Positions 18,423-27,444 of a DNA stretch of 64,000 bases are shown here, in pieces. The notes beneath the pieces were generated by a model. The model worked only from the letters and a program-made list of their open reading frames with translations. It was not told the origin of the DNA and searched no databases. Positions within the stretch are counted from its first letter, which is position 1; each line of letters begins with the position of its first letter. The DNA is from Alkalihalobacterium elongatum (GTDB lineage: Bacteria; Bacillota; Bacilli; Bacillales; Bacillaceae_F): NCBI RefSeq assembly GCF_019024285.1, contig NZ_WMKZ01000018.1, forward strand, positions 21,216 through 85,215, written 5' to 3'. The translations under genes and the position numbers were made by a program.

Positions 18423-18453
18423 TAGTATGGTTATGTTTTGCATTATGTACTAA
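18423..18453 (-). promoter_or_regulatory. Sigma-G promoter of the spoVA operon
   Basis: Minus strand: TTAGTA, 18-nt spacer, CATACTA. The -10 is a perfect sigma-G match; the -35 matches TGAATA at 4 of 6 positions. The spoVA operon is a classical forespore sigma-G target. Confidence 0.65.
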
Positions 18454-18516
18454 ATTATGTATTTCAGTTAAGAAAACCTAACTTATTAAGTATTCAACCA
18501 ATTCACACGAACACAA

Positions 18517-18553
18517 TAAAAAAGACCAAAGGACTAATCGCCCATTTGGTCTC
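18517..18553 (-). terminator. Terminator of the sigF operon, overlapping the sigF stop
   Basis: Minus strand AGACCAAA and TTTGGTCT form a stem followed by TTTTTT. The first arm lies inside the last codons of sigF, so the terminator begins before the gene ends. Confidence 0.8.
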
Positions 18554-19292
18554 TAATTTGTTCAAGTATTTTCTTTTCTAATCTTGAAACTTGTACTTGA
18601 GATATCCCTAACCGATCAGCTACTTCAGATTGGGTCTGATCTTTGTAATACCTCAAATAAACGATAAGTCGTTCTCGTTCATCTAAATGACGGATCGCCT
18701 CGGTTAGAGCAATCTTATCAAACCACTTGTTTCCAGTTTGATCCGCAATTTGATCTAATAATGTGATAGGGTCACCATCATTTTCATAGACTGTCTCATG
18801 AATTGACGTTAAGGAACGACTCGCCTCTCCAGCAAAGACAACTTCCTCTGGAGAGATTTCTAGTTTTTCAGCAATCTCATTTACTGTTGGGACTCGTCCC
18901 AACGTTTTAGAGAGTTCATCTTTTACTTTACGAATTTTATTTCCTAATTCCTTTATCGATCGACTGACTTTAACCGTTCCATCATCTCGTAAAAAACGTT
19001 GAATTTCTCCGATAATCATTGGAACAGCGTACGTAGAAAACTTAACATCATACGACAAGTCGAACTTATCCACCGATTTAATTAGGCCGATACAACCAAT
19101 TTGGAACAAATCGTCTGCCTCATAGCCTCTGTTTAAAAAACGTTGGACAACAGACCACACAAGGCGCGTGTTACGATTAACAATTAAATCCCTTGCTTCT
19201 ACATCCCCTGCTTGACTCCGCTCAATGAGTTTTTTAATTTCATCATCTTTTAAGTAGGCATCGTTATTTCCATGCTTAACCTCCACATCCAT
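18534..19292 (-). CDS. sigF: SigF, RNA polymerase sigma factor for the early forespore
   Basis: A 252-aa sigma-70 family factor. Region 2 is visible as DLFQIGCIGLIKSVDKFDLSYDVKFSTYAVPMIIGEIQRFLRDD, here described by its ends DLFQIG and RFLRDD; region 4 has YYKDQTQSEVADRLGISQVQ. It is the first compartment-specific sigma factor, active only in the forespore after SpoIIAB release. Operon order spoIIAA-spoIIAB-sigF is conserved. It lies directly upstream of spoVA, whose sigma-G promoter is in the gap. Confidence 0.97.
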   Translation of the reverse strand: MDVEVKHGNNDAYLKDDEIKKLIERSQAGDVEARDLIVNRNTRLVWSVVQRFLNRGYEADDLFQIGCIGLIKSVDKFDLSYDVKFSTYAVPMIIGEIQRFLRDDGTVKVSRSIKELGNKIRKVKDELSKTLGRVPTVNEIAEKLEISPEEVVFAGEASRSLTSIHETVYENDGDPITLLDQIADQTGNKWFDKIALTEAIRHLDERERLIVYLRYYKDQTQSEVADRLGISQVQVSRLEKKILEQIRDQMGD

Positions 19293-19304
19293 AGGCAGGA
19301 CTCC

Positions 19305-19745
19305 TTAATTGCACATGGCTTTGCTTTTTGATAGATATTTCTTTAAATACACGGTTGTACCCATCATCGGTTCAGAGATGACTTGAAGTTCATCCATGAA
19401 GTTCTCCATAATCGTAAAGCCCATACCAGACCGTTCCAACTCTGGTTTCGTTGTATACAACGGCTGTTTAGCTTCGTCGATATTATCGATGCCTACACCT
19501 TCATCACGAATGATGAGTTCAATCGTATCTTGTTCCAGTGTTACTGAAATGAAAACCATTCCCTCTGGCTGGTTATGATAGCCATGAATAATTGCATTTG
19601 TAACCGCTTCGGAAACGACTGTTTTTATTTCTGTAATTTCTTCCATTGTCGGGTCGAGTTGTGCAACAAAAGCACCAACAGTTACCCGAGCAAATGCCTC
19701 ATTCTGACTTAAAGCAGAGAACTTTATTTCCATAGAATTCTTCAC
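19305..19745 (-). CDS. spoIIAB: SpoIIAB, anti-sigma-F factor and kinase
   Basis: A 146-aa GHKL-type kinase, the same length as in Bacillus subtilis. The ATP-binding boxes are seen: the N-box in [11 protein letters not shown], the G1 box in IRDEGVGI and the G2 box in [12 protein letters not shown]. It binds SigF in the predivisional cell and phosphorylates SpoIIAA. The start is a GTG at 19745 ([18 protein letters not shown]), preceded by GGGGTGG at 7 nt, corresponding to the MKNEM start of the subtilis protein. Confidence 0.96.
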   Translation of the reverse strand: MKNSMEIKFSALSQNEAFARVTVGAFVAQLDPTMEEITEIKTVVSEAVTNAIIHGYHNQPEGMVFISVTLEQDTIELIIRDEGVGIDNIDEAKQPLYTTKPELERSGMGFTIMENFMDELQVISEPMMGTTVYLKKYLSKSKAMCN

Positions 19746-19747
19746 GA

Positions 19748-20098
19748 TTAAGCCACCCCCAACGTTTGCAAGGCAAATTGTTCACTTTCCTCAAGCCTTA
19801 CAATTTTAAATAGGCCAGACATCTCAAAAAGTCGTTTAACTGCTGGTGAAATTGCACAGACTACCATTTCTCCACCATTATTTTTCACTTGCTTATAACG
19901 ACCAAGTATTACTCCTAAACCAGAACTATCCATAAATGAAAGTTGCTCAAGGTTTAAAACGATATGTTTCAAATCTTGATCCTCAAACTGTCTTTCAACT
20001 TGTGTTCTTAATTGCTCTGCTGTGTGATGGTCTAGCTCACCTTCTAAGCGAACTAACAAAACACTGCCTCTTTGTTCTAAGTCAATGATTAAACTCAC
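19748..20098 (-). CDS. spoIIAA: SpoIIAA, anti-anti-sigma-F factor
   Basis: A 116-aa STAS-domain protein. The phosphorylatable serine lies in [18 protein letters not shown], and [12 protein letters not shown] near the N-terminus is conserved. Unphosphorylated SpoIIAA displaces SigF from SpoIIAB. I placed the start at the GTG at 20098 (MSLIIDLEQ), because it aligns with the known family start and GAGGGAG lies 8 nt upstream, not at the GTG 9 nt further upstream. Transcription is expected from a sigma-H promoter and from read-through of dacF. Confidence 0.96.
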   Translation of the reverse strand: MSLIIDLEQRGSVLLVRLEGELDHHTAEQLRTQVERQFEDQDLKHIVLNLEQLSFMDSSGLGVILGRYKQVKNNGGEMVVCAISPAVKRLFEMSGLFKIVRLEESEQFALQTLGVA

Positions 20099-20164
20099 AG
20101 GTCTCACTCCCTCAATGGTAGTAGGAACATCCTTAATTAATGTCCCATATGTTCTGCTAGAGAG

Positions 20165-20194
20165 AGTTTCTATATTTCACCTGCTTACTCCTGC
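20165..20194 (-). promoter_or_regulatory. Sigma-H promoter of the spoIIA (sigF) operon
   Basis: Minus strand: GCAGGAGTA, 12-nt spacer, ATAGAAACT, close to the sigma-H consensus RNAGGAWWW-N12-RNNGAATWW. It lies about 65 nt before the spoIIAA start, where the sigma-H/Spo0A-controlled promoter of Bacillus subtilis is found. Confidence 0.6.
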
Positions 20195-20216
20195 TCACTG
20201 ACAAAACTAGTGTAAT

Positions 20217-20258
20217 TTAGTCGAAAATAGCAAAGAAATTAAAAGCGTTTCGTCAAAA
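20217..20258. promoter_or_regulatory. Putative Spo0A boxes upstream of spoIIAA
   Basis: TAGTCGAAA (20218-20226) and, in the opposite orientation, TTTTGACGAA (20249-20258) each differ by one base from the 0A-box core TGTCGAA. They lie 25-65 nt upstream of the sigma-H -35 box, the arrangement expected for Spo0A~P activation. Confidence 0.45.
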
Positions 20259-20295
20259 GCCAACAAAGTTTCACAATGAATAATAGCGTAAAGGT

Positions 20296-21459
20296 CTACT
20301 GAACTTGACCAAATTTACCTAATGTACGTTTGAATAGTTGCCACCAAGTAGCAGTTGGTACGTCCTCGACTGCAACTAAATCTGTTTCAGAAACGACTTT
20401 ACCTTGATTTTCAATGATTAGAGTTCCTAGTTTATCACCTTTTTTAATAGGCGCCTTTAGGTCCTCTACTACCGTTACTTTTTCTGTCATATCTTCAACA
20501 GTTTCACCTTTTTTAGTTAATAATGAAACAGGTTCAGCTGTTACAGCACCTACTTTGTTCATTGCACCTTTACTTACTTTTACTTGTGCTAATTCATGAT
20601 CACGGTCGTATAATTTATGGGTCATGTATTGACTAAAAGCATAATCTAACATTTCAGTAATTTGGCGGTTACGCTCTTTAGGAGACGGTGCCCCCATAAT
20701 AACAGAGATGACACGCATCCCATTTTTCTCGGCTGTCGCAGTTAAGCAGTACTTCGCTTCACTCGTATAACCTGTTTTTAAACCATCCACACCAGGATAA
20801 AATTTAACTAGCTTGTTTGTGTTTACAAGCCAGAATTTTTTATCAGTATTCTGACGTAAGTAATCTTCGTAAATACCAGTAAAGTTTGTGATGTCCTCAT
20901 ATTTTAATAATTCTTTTGACATCATAGCTAAATCTTTAGCTGTCGTGTAGTGGTCTGGAGAAGGCAAACCATTTGAGTTATTAAAATTTGTATTTTGAAG
21001 TCCAAGCTCTTTTGCTTTTTCATTCATCATACGAACAAACTCCTCTTCGGAACCTGCGATATGTTCTGCCATAGCAACTGAAGCATCATTCCCAGACGCT
21101 ACAGCAATCGCCTTTAACATATCAGTAACTGTCATTTCTTCCCCAGGTTCTAAGAAGATTTGAGAACCACCCATTGAAGCAGCACGTTCACTAGTACGAA
21201 CCTTATCGTCATATTTAATTTTTCCTTTATCTAGCGCCTCCATAATTAAAAGCATCGTCATGATTTTGGTCATACTCGCTGGTGGTAATTCCTTATCACT
21301 ATTTTTTTCAAATAATATTGCTCCAGTATCACGCTCAATTAAAATAGCAGAAGAAGCGTCTGGTGCTAATTGTACTCCTTTTTCTGCAGCAAAACTGCTT
21401 GTAGCAAACATACTCATAATGAGCACGAACGATAACATTGATGAAATAATAGCCCTCAT
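20296..21459 (-). CDS. dacF: DacF, penicillin-binding D-alanyl-D-alanine carboxypeptidase
   Basis: A 387-aa secreted PBP5-type carboxypeptidase that trims the terminal D-Ala of stem peptides, here for the spore cortex. Motifs are SMTK (SxxK, in LPPASMTKIM), SGN (in VASGNDASVA) and KTG (in DGLKTGYTSEA). Residues about 1-27 are a signal peptide (MRAIISSMLSFVLIMSMFA). I chose ATG 21459 because GGAGG lies 10 nt upstream; an in-frame start 48 nt earlier has no such site. The C-terminal part (residues about 290-387) is the membrane-apposed beta domain with an amphipathic end. Sigma-F promoter upstream. Confidence 0.93.
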   Translation of the reverse strand: MRAIISSMLSFVLIMSMFATSSFAAEKGVQLAPDASSAILIERDTGAILFEKNSDKELPPASMTKIMTMLLIMEALDKGKIKYDDKVRTSERAASMGGSQIFLEPGEEMTVTDMLKAIAVASGNDASVAMAEHIAGSEEEFVRMMNEKAKELGLQNTNFNNSNGLPSPDHYTTAKDLAMMSKELLKYEDITNFTGIYEDYLRQNTDKKFWLVNTNKLVKFYPGVDGLKTGYTSEAKYCLTATAEKNGMRVISVIMGAPSPKERNRQITEMLDYAFSQYMTHKLYDRDHELAQVKVSKGAMNKVGAVTAEPVSLLTKKGETVEDMTEKVTVVEDLKAPIKKGDKLGTLIIENQGKVVSETDLVAVEDVPTATWWQLFKRTLGKFGQVQ

Positions 21460-21520
21460 GTTCCAATGACCTCCAATTTTGTAAGTGATTTTCAAGATTT
21501 TAGACAAATACTTTTCTAAT

Positions 21521-21550
21521 AATTTTTTCCAATTTATAAAGGTTTATACA
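21521..21550 (-). promoter_or_regulatory. Sigma-F promoter of dacF
   Basis: Minus strand: TGTATA, 14-nt spacer, GGAAAAAATT. This matches the sigma-F -35 (GYATA) and the -10 (GGNRANAMTW) very well, 60 nt before the dacF start. dacF is a known sigma-F gene in Bacillus subtilis. Confidence 0.7.
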
Positions 21551-21685
21551 TAAATAGTTTTAAAACTGTGGATCTCTCTAAAAAAGCTCTGTTTTTATTC
21601 AGTTTTATTTTGTCTAAATAATTATATCTGGTGTCTTCAACTTTGTGTTTTTGGTGCTTATAACACAGCCTGAAACTAAAACATA

Positions 21686-21714
21686 GAAAAAGAGACTAAC
21701 AGTTACGTTAGTCC
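21686..21714 (-). terminator. Terminator of the pdp operon
   Basis: Minus strand GACTAAC and GTTAGTC form a 7-bp stem with a 6-nt loop, followed by a T-rich tract. It lies directly after the pdp stop. Confidence 0.7.
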
Positions 21715-21722
21715 CTTAGTAT

Positions 21723-23024
21723 TTATGAGATAGTATTATAAATAAGAGTCGGAGGCTTAACTTGTTCTTGAACGATTGTATAAGATCTCTGAACTAGTTC
21801 AACTACTTCATCAACATCTTGACTATTACTATAAAGAGTGGCAATTGCATCTCCTGCTTTTACTTGGTCGCCAATCTTTTTGTGAAGTATAATTCCAACA
21901 GATAAATCAATTGTAGATGCTTTAGTAGCTCTTCCTGCTCCTAATTTCATCGCTGCTAATCCAATTTTATTAGCTACGATTTCAGAGATATAGCCACTTT
22001 CAGTAACCTTAACTGGAATATCAAATGCAGCATACGGTAATTTTTCAAGATTATCTACTACGGTAGCATCTCCGCCTTGGGCCTCAATAAAGGTTTTTAA
22101 CTTATCGATTGCAGCCCCATTGGCAATTACCTCTTGAAGTTTAACTCTCGCTTCTTCAATTGACGTTGCTTGTTTAGCCAGATATACCATATAGCTTCCT
22201 AGTGTTAAACAAAGCTCCAATAAATCATCGGGTCCATTCCCTTTTAACATTTCAATTGCTTCTTTTACCTCTAATGCATTTCCTACTGCAAATCCAAGTG
22301 GTTGATTCATGTCAGATATAATCGCCATTGTTTGCCTGCCAAGGTTATTACCGATCTCCACCATTGCTTCTGCTAACTCTTGAGACTTTTCAAGTTCCTT
22401 CATAAATGCACCAGAGCCCGTCTTAACATCTAATACGATTGCATCTGCTCCAGAAGCAATTTTTTTACTCATTATTGAACTCGCAATTAACGGAATGGAA
22501 TTAACCGTAGCCGTGACATCACGAAGTCCGTAAAGTTTTTTATCGGCTGGTGTTAAGTTTGTCGTTTGACCGATAACTGCTAATTTATTTTTATTTACAA
22601 GCTCACTAAATTCAAGTGTGTCTATCTCGACATGAAAGCCAGGAATCGCTTCTAATTTATCTATAGTGCCACCCGTGTGACCTAAGCCACGACCTGACAT
22701 TTTCGCAACTGGGACTCCTACTGCTGCGACTAACGGTGCTAACGCAATCGTTGTTTTATCCCCGACACCACCTGTAGAGTGCTTATCGACCTTGATTCCT
22801 TCTATTGCCGATAAATCTATCTGATCACCAGATTCAACCATTGCCATCGTTAATGAAGCACGTTCTTGTGGTGTCATATCTTGAAAGAAGATAGCCATCG
22901 CAAGTGCAGAAATTTGATATTCGGGTATTTCATCCTTCGTATATCCTTGGATAATAAAATTAATTTCTTCTTTTGTTAATTCTCCGCCATCCCGTTTTTT
23001 TTCAATTAAATCAACCATTCTCAT
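21723..23024 (-). CDS. pdp: Pdp, pyrimidine-nucleoside phosphorylase
   Basis: A 433-aa enzyme cleaving uridine, thymidine or deoxyuridine with phosphate. The thymidine phosphorylase signature is visible as [21 protein letters not shown] (quoted ends SGRGLG and IPGF), with the phosphate loop [11 protein letters not shown]. The start at 23024 ([10 protein letters not shown]) is an ATG with GAGGTG upstream and equals the known family start. It ends an operon with two purine nucleoside phosphorylases and deoB, so the whole set converts nucleosides to bases and pentose phosphate. Confidence 0.95.
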   Translation of the reverse strand: MRMVDLIEKKRDGGELTKEEINFIIQGYTKDEIPEYQISALAMAIFFQDMTPQERASLTMAMVESGDQIDLSAIEGIKVDKHSTGGVGDKTTIALAPLVAAVGVPVAKMSGRGLGHTGGTIDKLEAIPGFHVEIDTLEFSELVNKNKLAVIGQTTNLTPADKKLYGLRDVTATVNSIPLIASSIMSKKIASGADAIVLDVKTGSGAFMKELEKSQELAEAMVEIGNNLGRQTMAIISDMNQPLGFAVGNALEVKEAIEMLKGNGPDDLLELCLTLGSYMVYLAKQATSIEEARVKLQEVIANGAAIDKLKTFIEAQGGDATVVDNLEKLPYAAFDIPVKVTESGYISEIVANKIGLAAMKLGAGRATKASTIDLSVGIILHKKIGDQVKAGDAIATLYSNSQDVDEVVELVQRSYTIVQEQVKPPTLIYNTIS

Positions 23025-23037
23025 CAAACGTTACACC

Positions 23038-23865
23038 TCACAGCTCCACATCAGACACAATTTTCTTTACAAGCTTGATAAATCTAGGCTTTGTTCGGTT
23101 TGCAACTTCAACTACTTGCTCATGAGTAATTCCTTCTAACTCCTCACCGATTGCCATGTCAGTAATACAAGAAATACCAATTACTTTCATTTGAGCGTGG
23201 CTGGCCACGATTACCTCTGGAACAGTTGACATTCCTATTACATCGCCACCTAAATTTCTTAACATGATTAATTCTGCTCCAGTCATATAGGTAGGTCCCG
23301 TAACTCCAGCATAGACCCCTTTTTGAAGTTTAATTTCTAGCTCATTTCCAACTCGCTCTACAAATTTAACAAGCTCTGTTGTGTAAGCACTGCTCATATC
23401 AGGGAAACGTGGGCCTAGTTCATTGTAATTTGGTCCAATTAAAGGATTATCTCCAGTCATATTTAAGTGATCCGTAATAATCATTAAATCACCAGGAGCA
23501 AACTCTTTGTTCATTCCTCCACAAGCATTTGTTACAACCATTACCTCAACACCTAATTGCTTCATCACACGAACAGGGAACGTTACTTCCTGCATTGAGT
23601 ACCCCTCATAGTAATGAAAACGACCTTGCATCGCAATAACTTGCTTACCTTCAAGTTGACCGATTACTAGTTGCCCAGCATGACCTTCAACTGTTGAAAC
23701 TGGGAAGTTTGGAATTTCACCATAAGGAATTCGGACTGGGTTTTGAATTTCGTCTGCTAACTCTCCAAGACCAGAGCCGAGAATTAAACCGATTTTGGGC
23801 TTGCCTGAAATTTTTTCTTCAATAAAAGCAGCTGACTCTTTTATTTTTACTAACATGTTTTCCAT
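23038..23865 (-). CDS. Divergent purine nucleoside phosphorylase paralogue (base-pocket residues changed)
   Basis: A 275-aa trimeric-type purine nucleoside phosphorylase, a tandem paralogue of the next gene. Phosphate and ribose motifs are kept (GSGLG, GRFHYYEGYS, GMSTVPEVIVASH). The two residues that read the purine differ: the Glu of GPxxET is Met194 (GPTYMT) and the Asn of SN is Asp236 (SCITDMA). In human PNP these correspond to E201 and N243; N243D is known to allow 6-aminopurines, and MTAP carries Asp there. I infer an altered specificity, perhaps adenosine-like or methylthio nucleosides. Cysteine and Met in NACGGMN are further departures. Not a pseudogene: the frame is full length. Confidence 0.85.
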   Translation of the reverse strand: MENMLVKIKESAAFIEEKISGKPKIGLILGSGLGELADEIQNPVRIPYGEIPNFPVSTVEGHAGQLVIGQLEGKQVIAMQGRFHYYEGYSMQEVTFPVRVMKQLGVEVMVVTNACGGMNKEFAPGDLMIITDHLNMTGDNPLIGPNYNELGPRFPDMSSAYTTELVKFVERVGNELEIKLQKGVYAGVTGPTYMTGAELIMLRNLGGDVIGMSTVPEVIVASHAQMKVIGISCITDMAIGEELEGITHEQVVEVANRTKPRFIKLVKKIVSDVEL

Positions 23866-23883
23866 ATGTATAAAACCCCTTTC

Positions 23884-24702
23884 TTATATATCTTTCACAA
23901 TGTTTTTAACTAGAGATAGAAAATGCTCTCTAACTTGTTCAGTTGTTTCAATAACCTCATCGTGAGTCAATGGTTGATCAAGGATACCTGCAGCCATATT
24001 AGAAATACAAGAAATCCCGAGTACTTCCATACCTGAATGACGTGCGACAATCACCTCAGGAACAGTTGACATCCCGACTGCATCACCACCAAGTTTTCGT
24101 ATCATACGAACTTCAGCTGGAGTTTCATAACAAGGACCTGTATTCCCTACATAAACTCCCTCTTGGACTGATAAGTTTAAATTCTCAGCAACTCTTTTCG
24201 CTAAACTACGTAAGCTTGGCGAATAGGCATTAGACATATCAGGGAAACGAACGCCAAACTCTGGATCATTTCGGCCAATAAGTGGATTTTGATTCATATT
24301 ATTTATATGGTCACTAATAATCATTAAATCGCCTGCTTGGAAGCTTTCATTTACGCCGCCGGCTGCGTTTGTTACGATTACCGTTTTTACACCTAATTCT
24401 TTCATAACTCTAACAGGAAATGTTACTTTCTCCAAAGAATAGCCTTCATAAAAGTGAAATCTTCCTTGCATAGCAACAACAAATTTTCCCTGGAGTGTTC
24501 CTAAGACAAGTTGTCCTGCATGACCTTCAACTGTTGAAATTGGAAAGTTCGGTATTTGATCGTAAGGAATTTTAACTGGATTTTCAATTTCTTCAGCTAA
24601 AACCCCTAGGCCAGAACCTAATATGAGACCTATTTGCGGCTTCTCACTATATTTTTCTCGAATATAATTTGCAGCTTCGGTCATCGATTGCTTATTAATC
24701 AT
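23884..24702 (-). CDS. pupG: PunA/PupG, canonical purine nucleoside phosphorylase
   Basis: A 272-aa trimeric purine nucleoside phosphorylase acting on inosine and guanosine. Residues Glu193 (GPCYETPAE) and Asn235 (SCISNMAAG) are those that bind 6-oxopurines, and TNAAGGVN, GRFHFYEGYS and MSTVPEVIVARH are conserved. AGGAGGAGAAG precedes the ATG. It lies 14 nt after deoB and 18 nt before the divergent paralogue, all in one operon. It corresponds to pupG, found in the same position after drm in Bacillus subtilis. Confidence 0.94.
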   Translation of the reverse strand: MINKQSMTEAANYIREKYSEKPQIGLILGSGLGVLAEEIENPVKIPYDQIPNFPISTVEGHAGQLVLGTLQGKFVVAMQGRFHFYEGYSLEKVTFPVRVMKELGVKTVIVTNAAGGVNESFQAGDLMIISDHINNMNQNPLIGRNDPEFGVRFPDMSNAYSPSLRSLAKRVAENLNLSVQEGVYVGNTGPCYETPAEVRMIRKLGGDAVGMSTVPEVIVARHSGMEVLGISCISNMAAGILDQPLTHDEVIETTEQVREHFLSLVKNIVKDI

Positions 24703-24716
24703 TCTAACTTCTCCTC

Positions 24717-25898
24717 CTAAATTTCATTTAAAAAACTAGTACCAAAAGCAGGCATCTTTACAGAGAAATTATCAGCAACAGTTGCTCCTACATCAGCGAA
24801 AGTTTTTCGAATAGATAAATTCTTACCCGATTTAATACCTTTGTAATAAACAAGAAGTGGTACATACTCTCTAGTATGGTCTGTACCATGGTGCGTTGGA
24901 TCGTTTCCATGGTCTGCTGTAATGATAAGTAAATCTTCTTCTCCTAATTTTTCGATAACAGCTGGTAATTGTTGATCAAATGCTTCTAACGCTTTTCCAT
25001 ACCCTTCTGGATCACGTCTATGCCCAAAATTCGCATCAAAATCAACTAGGTTTAAAAAGCTAATCCCAGTAAAGTCCATATTGATACTTTCAATTAATTT
25101 ATCCATACCATCATCATTTGAAGTTGTACGTAGCGACTTTGTAATCCCTTCTCCATCAAAAATGTCACTTATTTTCCCAATTGCTATTGAGTCAAGTTTG
25201 GCATAGACCACTTCGTTCATCACGGTACGACCAAATGGCTTTAACGCATAATCATGACGATTCGAAGTCCTATGCCAATTCCCTTCTTCACCAATAAAAG
25301 GTCTAGCAATAATTCGTCCAACCATATATTTAGGATCCATTGTTAGTTTTCGTACTTTCTTACAAATATCGTATAATTCCTCAATAGGAACAACACCTTC
25401 ATGAGCCGCAATTTGTAGAACAGAATCAGCCGAAGTATAGACAATAAGAGCTCCTGTTTCTACATGTTTCTGACCCAATTCTTTTAAAATCTCAGTGCCA
25501 CTAGCTACCTTATTACCAATAACTTTACGGCCTGTTAACTCCTCAATCTTTTCAATTAGTTCATACGGAAATCCTTCTGGAAATGTAAGAAAAGGTTCTT
25601 GAATGTTAAGCCCCATTATTTCCCAATGGCCAGTCATTGTATCTTTTCCATTAGAAGCTTCTTGCATTTTTCCATAATGAGCTAGTGGTTGATCTGCTTT
25701 TTCAACCCCTTTAATTTCTCTAATATTACTTAATCCTAACTTTGCCATATTCGGCATATGTAACCCATTCATATGTACTGCAATATGTCCTAACGTATCT
25801 GCACCTTCATCATTAAATTTCGCAGCATCAGGTGCTTCTCCGATACCAACTGAATCCATAACAATGATAAATACCCTTTTAAAACGATAAGATGACAT
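24717..25898 (-). CDS. deoB: DeoB, phosphopentomutase
   Basis: A 393-aa alkaline-phosphatase-superfamily metalloenzyme that interconverts ribose/deoxyribose 1- and 5-phosphates, linking nucleoside phosphorolysis to the pentose pathway. The metal-binding motifs are [17 protein letters not shown] at the N-terminus, [15 protein letters not shown] and ITADHGNDP near the C-terminus. Length is typical. It is called drm in Bacillus subtilis. First gene of the deoB-pupG-pnp-pdp operon. Confidence 0.96.
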   Translation of the reverse strand: MSSYRFKRVFIIVMDSVGIGEAPDAAKFNDEGADTLGHIAVHMNGLHMPNMAKLGLSNIREIKGVEKADQPLAHYGKMQEASNGKDTMTGHWEIMGLNIQEPFLTFPEGFPYELIEKIEELTGRKVIGNKVASGTEILKELGQKHVETGALIVYTSADSVLQIAAHEGVVPIEELYDICKKVRKLTMDPKYMVGRIIARPFIGEEGNWHRTSNRHDYALKPFGRTVMNEVVYAKLDSIAIGKISDIFDGEGITKSLRTTSNDDGMDKLIESINMDFTGISFLNLVDFDANFGHRRDPEGYGKALEAFDQQLPAVIEKLGEEDLLIITADHGNDPTHHGTDHTREYVPLLVYYKGIKSGKNLSIRKTFADVGATVADNFSVKMPAFGTSFLNEI

Positions 25899-26034
25899 AA
25901 CTTGACCTCCATTATTTCTTTCCCCTTTTTACTATACCCTAACGTTATAGGAAATAATATGCACTTCTTGATGTACATATAAAAGGGAAAGATCACTTTT
26001 CGTGAATTCTACTATCTTCAAATAAAAATTAGTT

Positions 26035-26071
26035 GTTTACGTTTTGTAAACTACGTCGTCTGATGTCAGAC
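26035..26071. promoter_or_regulatory. Two inverted repeats between xerD and deoB
   Basis: GTTTAC-GTTTT-GTAAAC (26035-26051) and GTCTGA-TG-TCAGAC (26058-26071) lie in the 194-nt gap. On the minus strand the first is followed by a T-rich stretch, so it may be the terminator of the fur-xerD side; the second has no T-tract and could be an operator of the nucleoside operon. Confidence 0.45.
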
Positions 26072-26092
26072 AACTCATTGAAGTAAAGAAAA

Positions 26093-26983
26093 TTACGCCC
26101 TCGGATGATACTGGGCGTAAACATCTTTTAATCTCGTTTTCGTTACATGTGTATATATTTGTGTCGTTGAAATATCAGCATGTCCTAGCATCTCTTGGAC
26201 CGCACGTAGATCCGCACCATTTTCTAGTAAGTGTGTCGCAAATGAGTGGCGTAATGTATGTGGAGTTAACTCTTTTTCTATATTAGCCTTTTGTGCTAGC
26301 CCCTTTAAGACCTTCCAAAAGCCTTGTCTTGTTAGAGGTTTACCATGATGATTGACAAATACAATCTGATGTTGGTTTTTCTTCAGTAATTTCGGTCTAG
26401 CCATGGATAGATACTGTTGAAATGCTTCATTAGCCTTAGAACCTAATGGTATAATTCGTTCTTTATTTCCTTTTCCAATACAACGAACAAATCCCATTGT
26501 AGTATGTACATCTTGTAATTCGAGCTGGCATAGTTCAGAAACACGAATTCCTGTAGCATAAAGTACTTCAAGCATCGCTTGATTCCGAAGATCTAATTCA
26601 GTATTCCCATTAGGTGCCTCAAGTAAAGCCTCAACTTCTTGGGTAGATAGTACTTTTGGTAAACGCTTAGCTGCCTTTGGAGTTTCAATATGTACAGTTG
26701 GATCTCCTTCAGCAACTTTCTCTCGTAAGCAAAATTGATGAAAAGATCGTATTGATGCAATCGTTCTAGCAATTGTCGTATCAGCACGACCTCTATCTTT
26801 CAAATGATAGAGATAGTTTAGTATTCCATTACGATCAAAATCATTAAGTGAACGCAATTGCTCTACTTCTTTCATATAATTTATATAATTGTGTAAATCT
26901 CTACGATAGGATTCGATTGTATTATTCGAAAGTCCTCTCTCTACCATACTATAATGGATAAAATCTTCAATATATTCTAGCAT
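26093..26983 (-). CDS. xerD: XerD, site-specific tyrosine recombinase
   Basis: A 296-aa recombinase that resolves chromosome dimers with XerC at dif (RipX in Bacillus subtilis). The SAM-like N-terminal domain is followed by the catalytic domain with Arg in [20 protein letters not shown], and the nucleophile Tyr in [10 protein letters not shown] chose ATG 26983 because GGGG is 8 nt upstream; an ATG two codons earlier would lie only 2 nt from that site. The length is identical to the subtilis protein. It starts just after yqzK ends. Confidence 0.95.
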   Translation of the reverse strand: MLEYIEDFIHYSMVERGLSNNTIESYRRDLHNYINYMKEVEQLRSLNDFDRNGILNYLYHLKDRGRADTTIARTIASIRSFHQFCLREKVAEGDPTVHIETPKAAKRLPKVLSTQEVEALLEAPNGNTELDLRNQAMLEVLYATGIRVSELCQLELQDVHTTMGFVRCIGKGNKERIIPLGSKANEAFQQYLSMARPKLLKKNQHQIVFVNHHGKPLTRQGFWKVLKGLAQKANIEKELTPHTLRHSFATHLLENGADLRAVQEMLGHADISTTQIYTHVTKTRLKDVYAQYHPRA

Positions 26984-27006
26984 GGCCATTTCCCCTTTTA
27001 TATTAG

Positions 27007-27237
27007 CTACTCACCAAAATGATAGAAAAACAACAACCTATCAACCCATGTCGGTTGTTCATTTACTTGTTCCATCTGAATGACTTTCACAGCCCTTCCT
27101 TTTGGCTCATCATATCTATGATAACTTTCATATTCTTCACTTACCCATAGAATACCATAATAGAACAAAAGTGTGCATCCCATAAATAACACAAATACTT
27201 TTAATGTATTCCAAATGGCGTCTAACCATGTTTTCAT
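27007..27237 (-). CDS. yqzK: YqzK, DUF4227 family small membrane protein
   Basis: A 76-aa protein with one clear transmembrane helix ([22 protein letters not shown]) near the N-terminus and a polar tail. Its function is unknown. It lies between fur and xerD, exactly the position of yqzK in Bacillus subtilis. I chose ATG 27237 because AGGAGG lies 10 nt upstream; codons further upstream have no site. Confidence 0.8.
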   Translation of the reverse strand: MKTWLDAIWNTLKVFVLFMGCTLLFYYGILWVSEEYESYHRYDEPKGRAVKVIQMEQVNEQPTWVDRLLFFYHFGE

Positions 27238-27412
27238 TTCACTACGACCTCCTGGCAACCTTCCTATGTTACGAGAAATTTTTGGAAGATAACTCTCTTA
27301 TTACAAGGTATGCCAAGATAAAATAGGTTTATACCTCATTAGTACAAGTTTCTATAAAAATTTGAACTTTTTGTTATTAGTCGTTTTAGTGATGTTTAAT
27401 AAAATATAAATA

Positions 27413-27444
27413 AAAAACCCTTTTCCAAGTAGGACAAAAGGGTT
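27413..27444 (-). terminator. Terminator of fur
   Basis: Minus strand AACCCTTTT and AAAAGGGTT form a 9-bp stem with an 11-nt loop followed by six T residues. It overlaps the fur stop codon by a base or two. Confidence 0.8.

Noticed and set aside
23038..23865. Pseudogene interpretation of the second purine nucleoside phosphorylase
   Set aside because: Full length, own ribosome-binding site, phosphate and ribose motifs intact; only the base pocket is changed.
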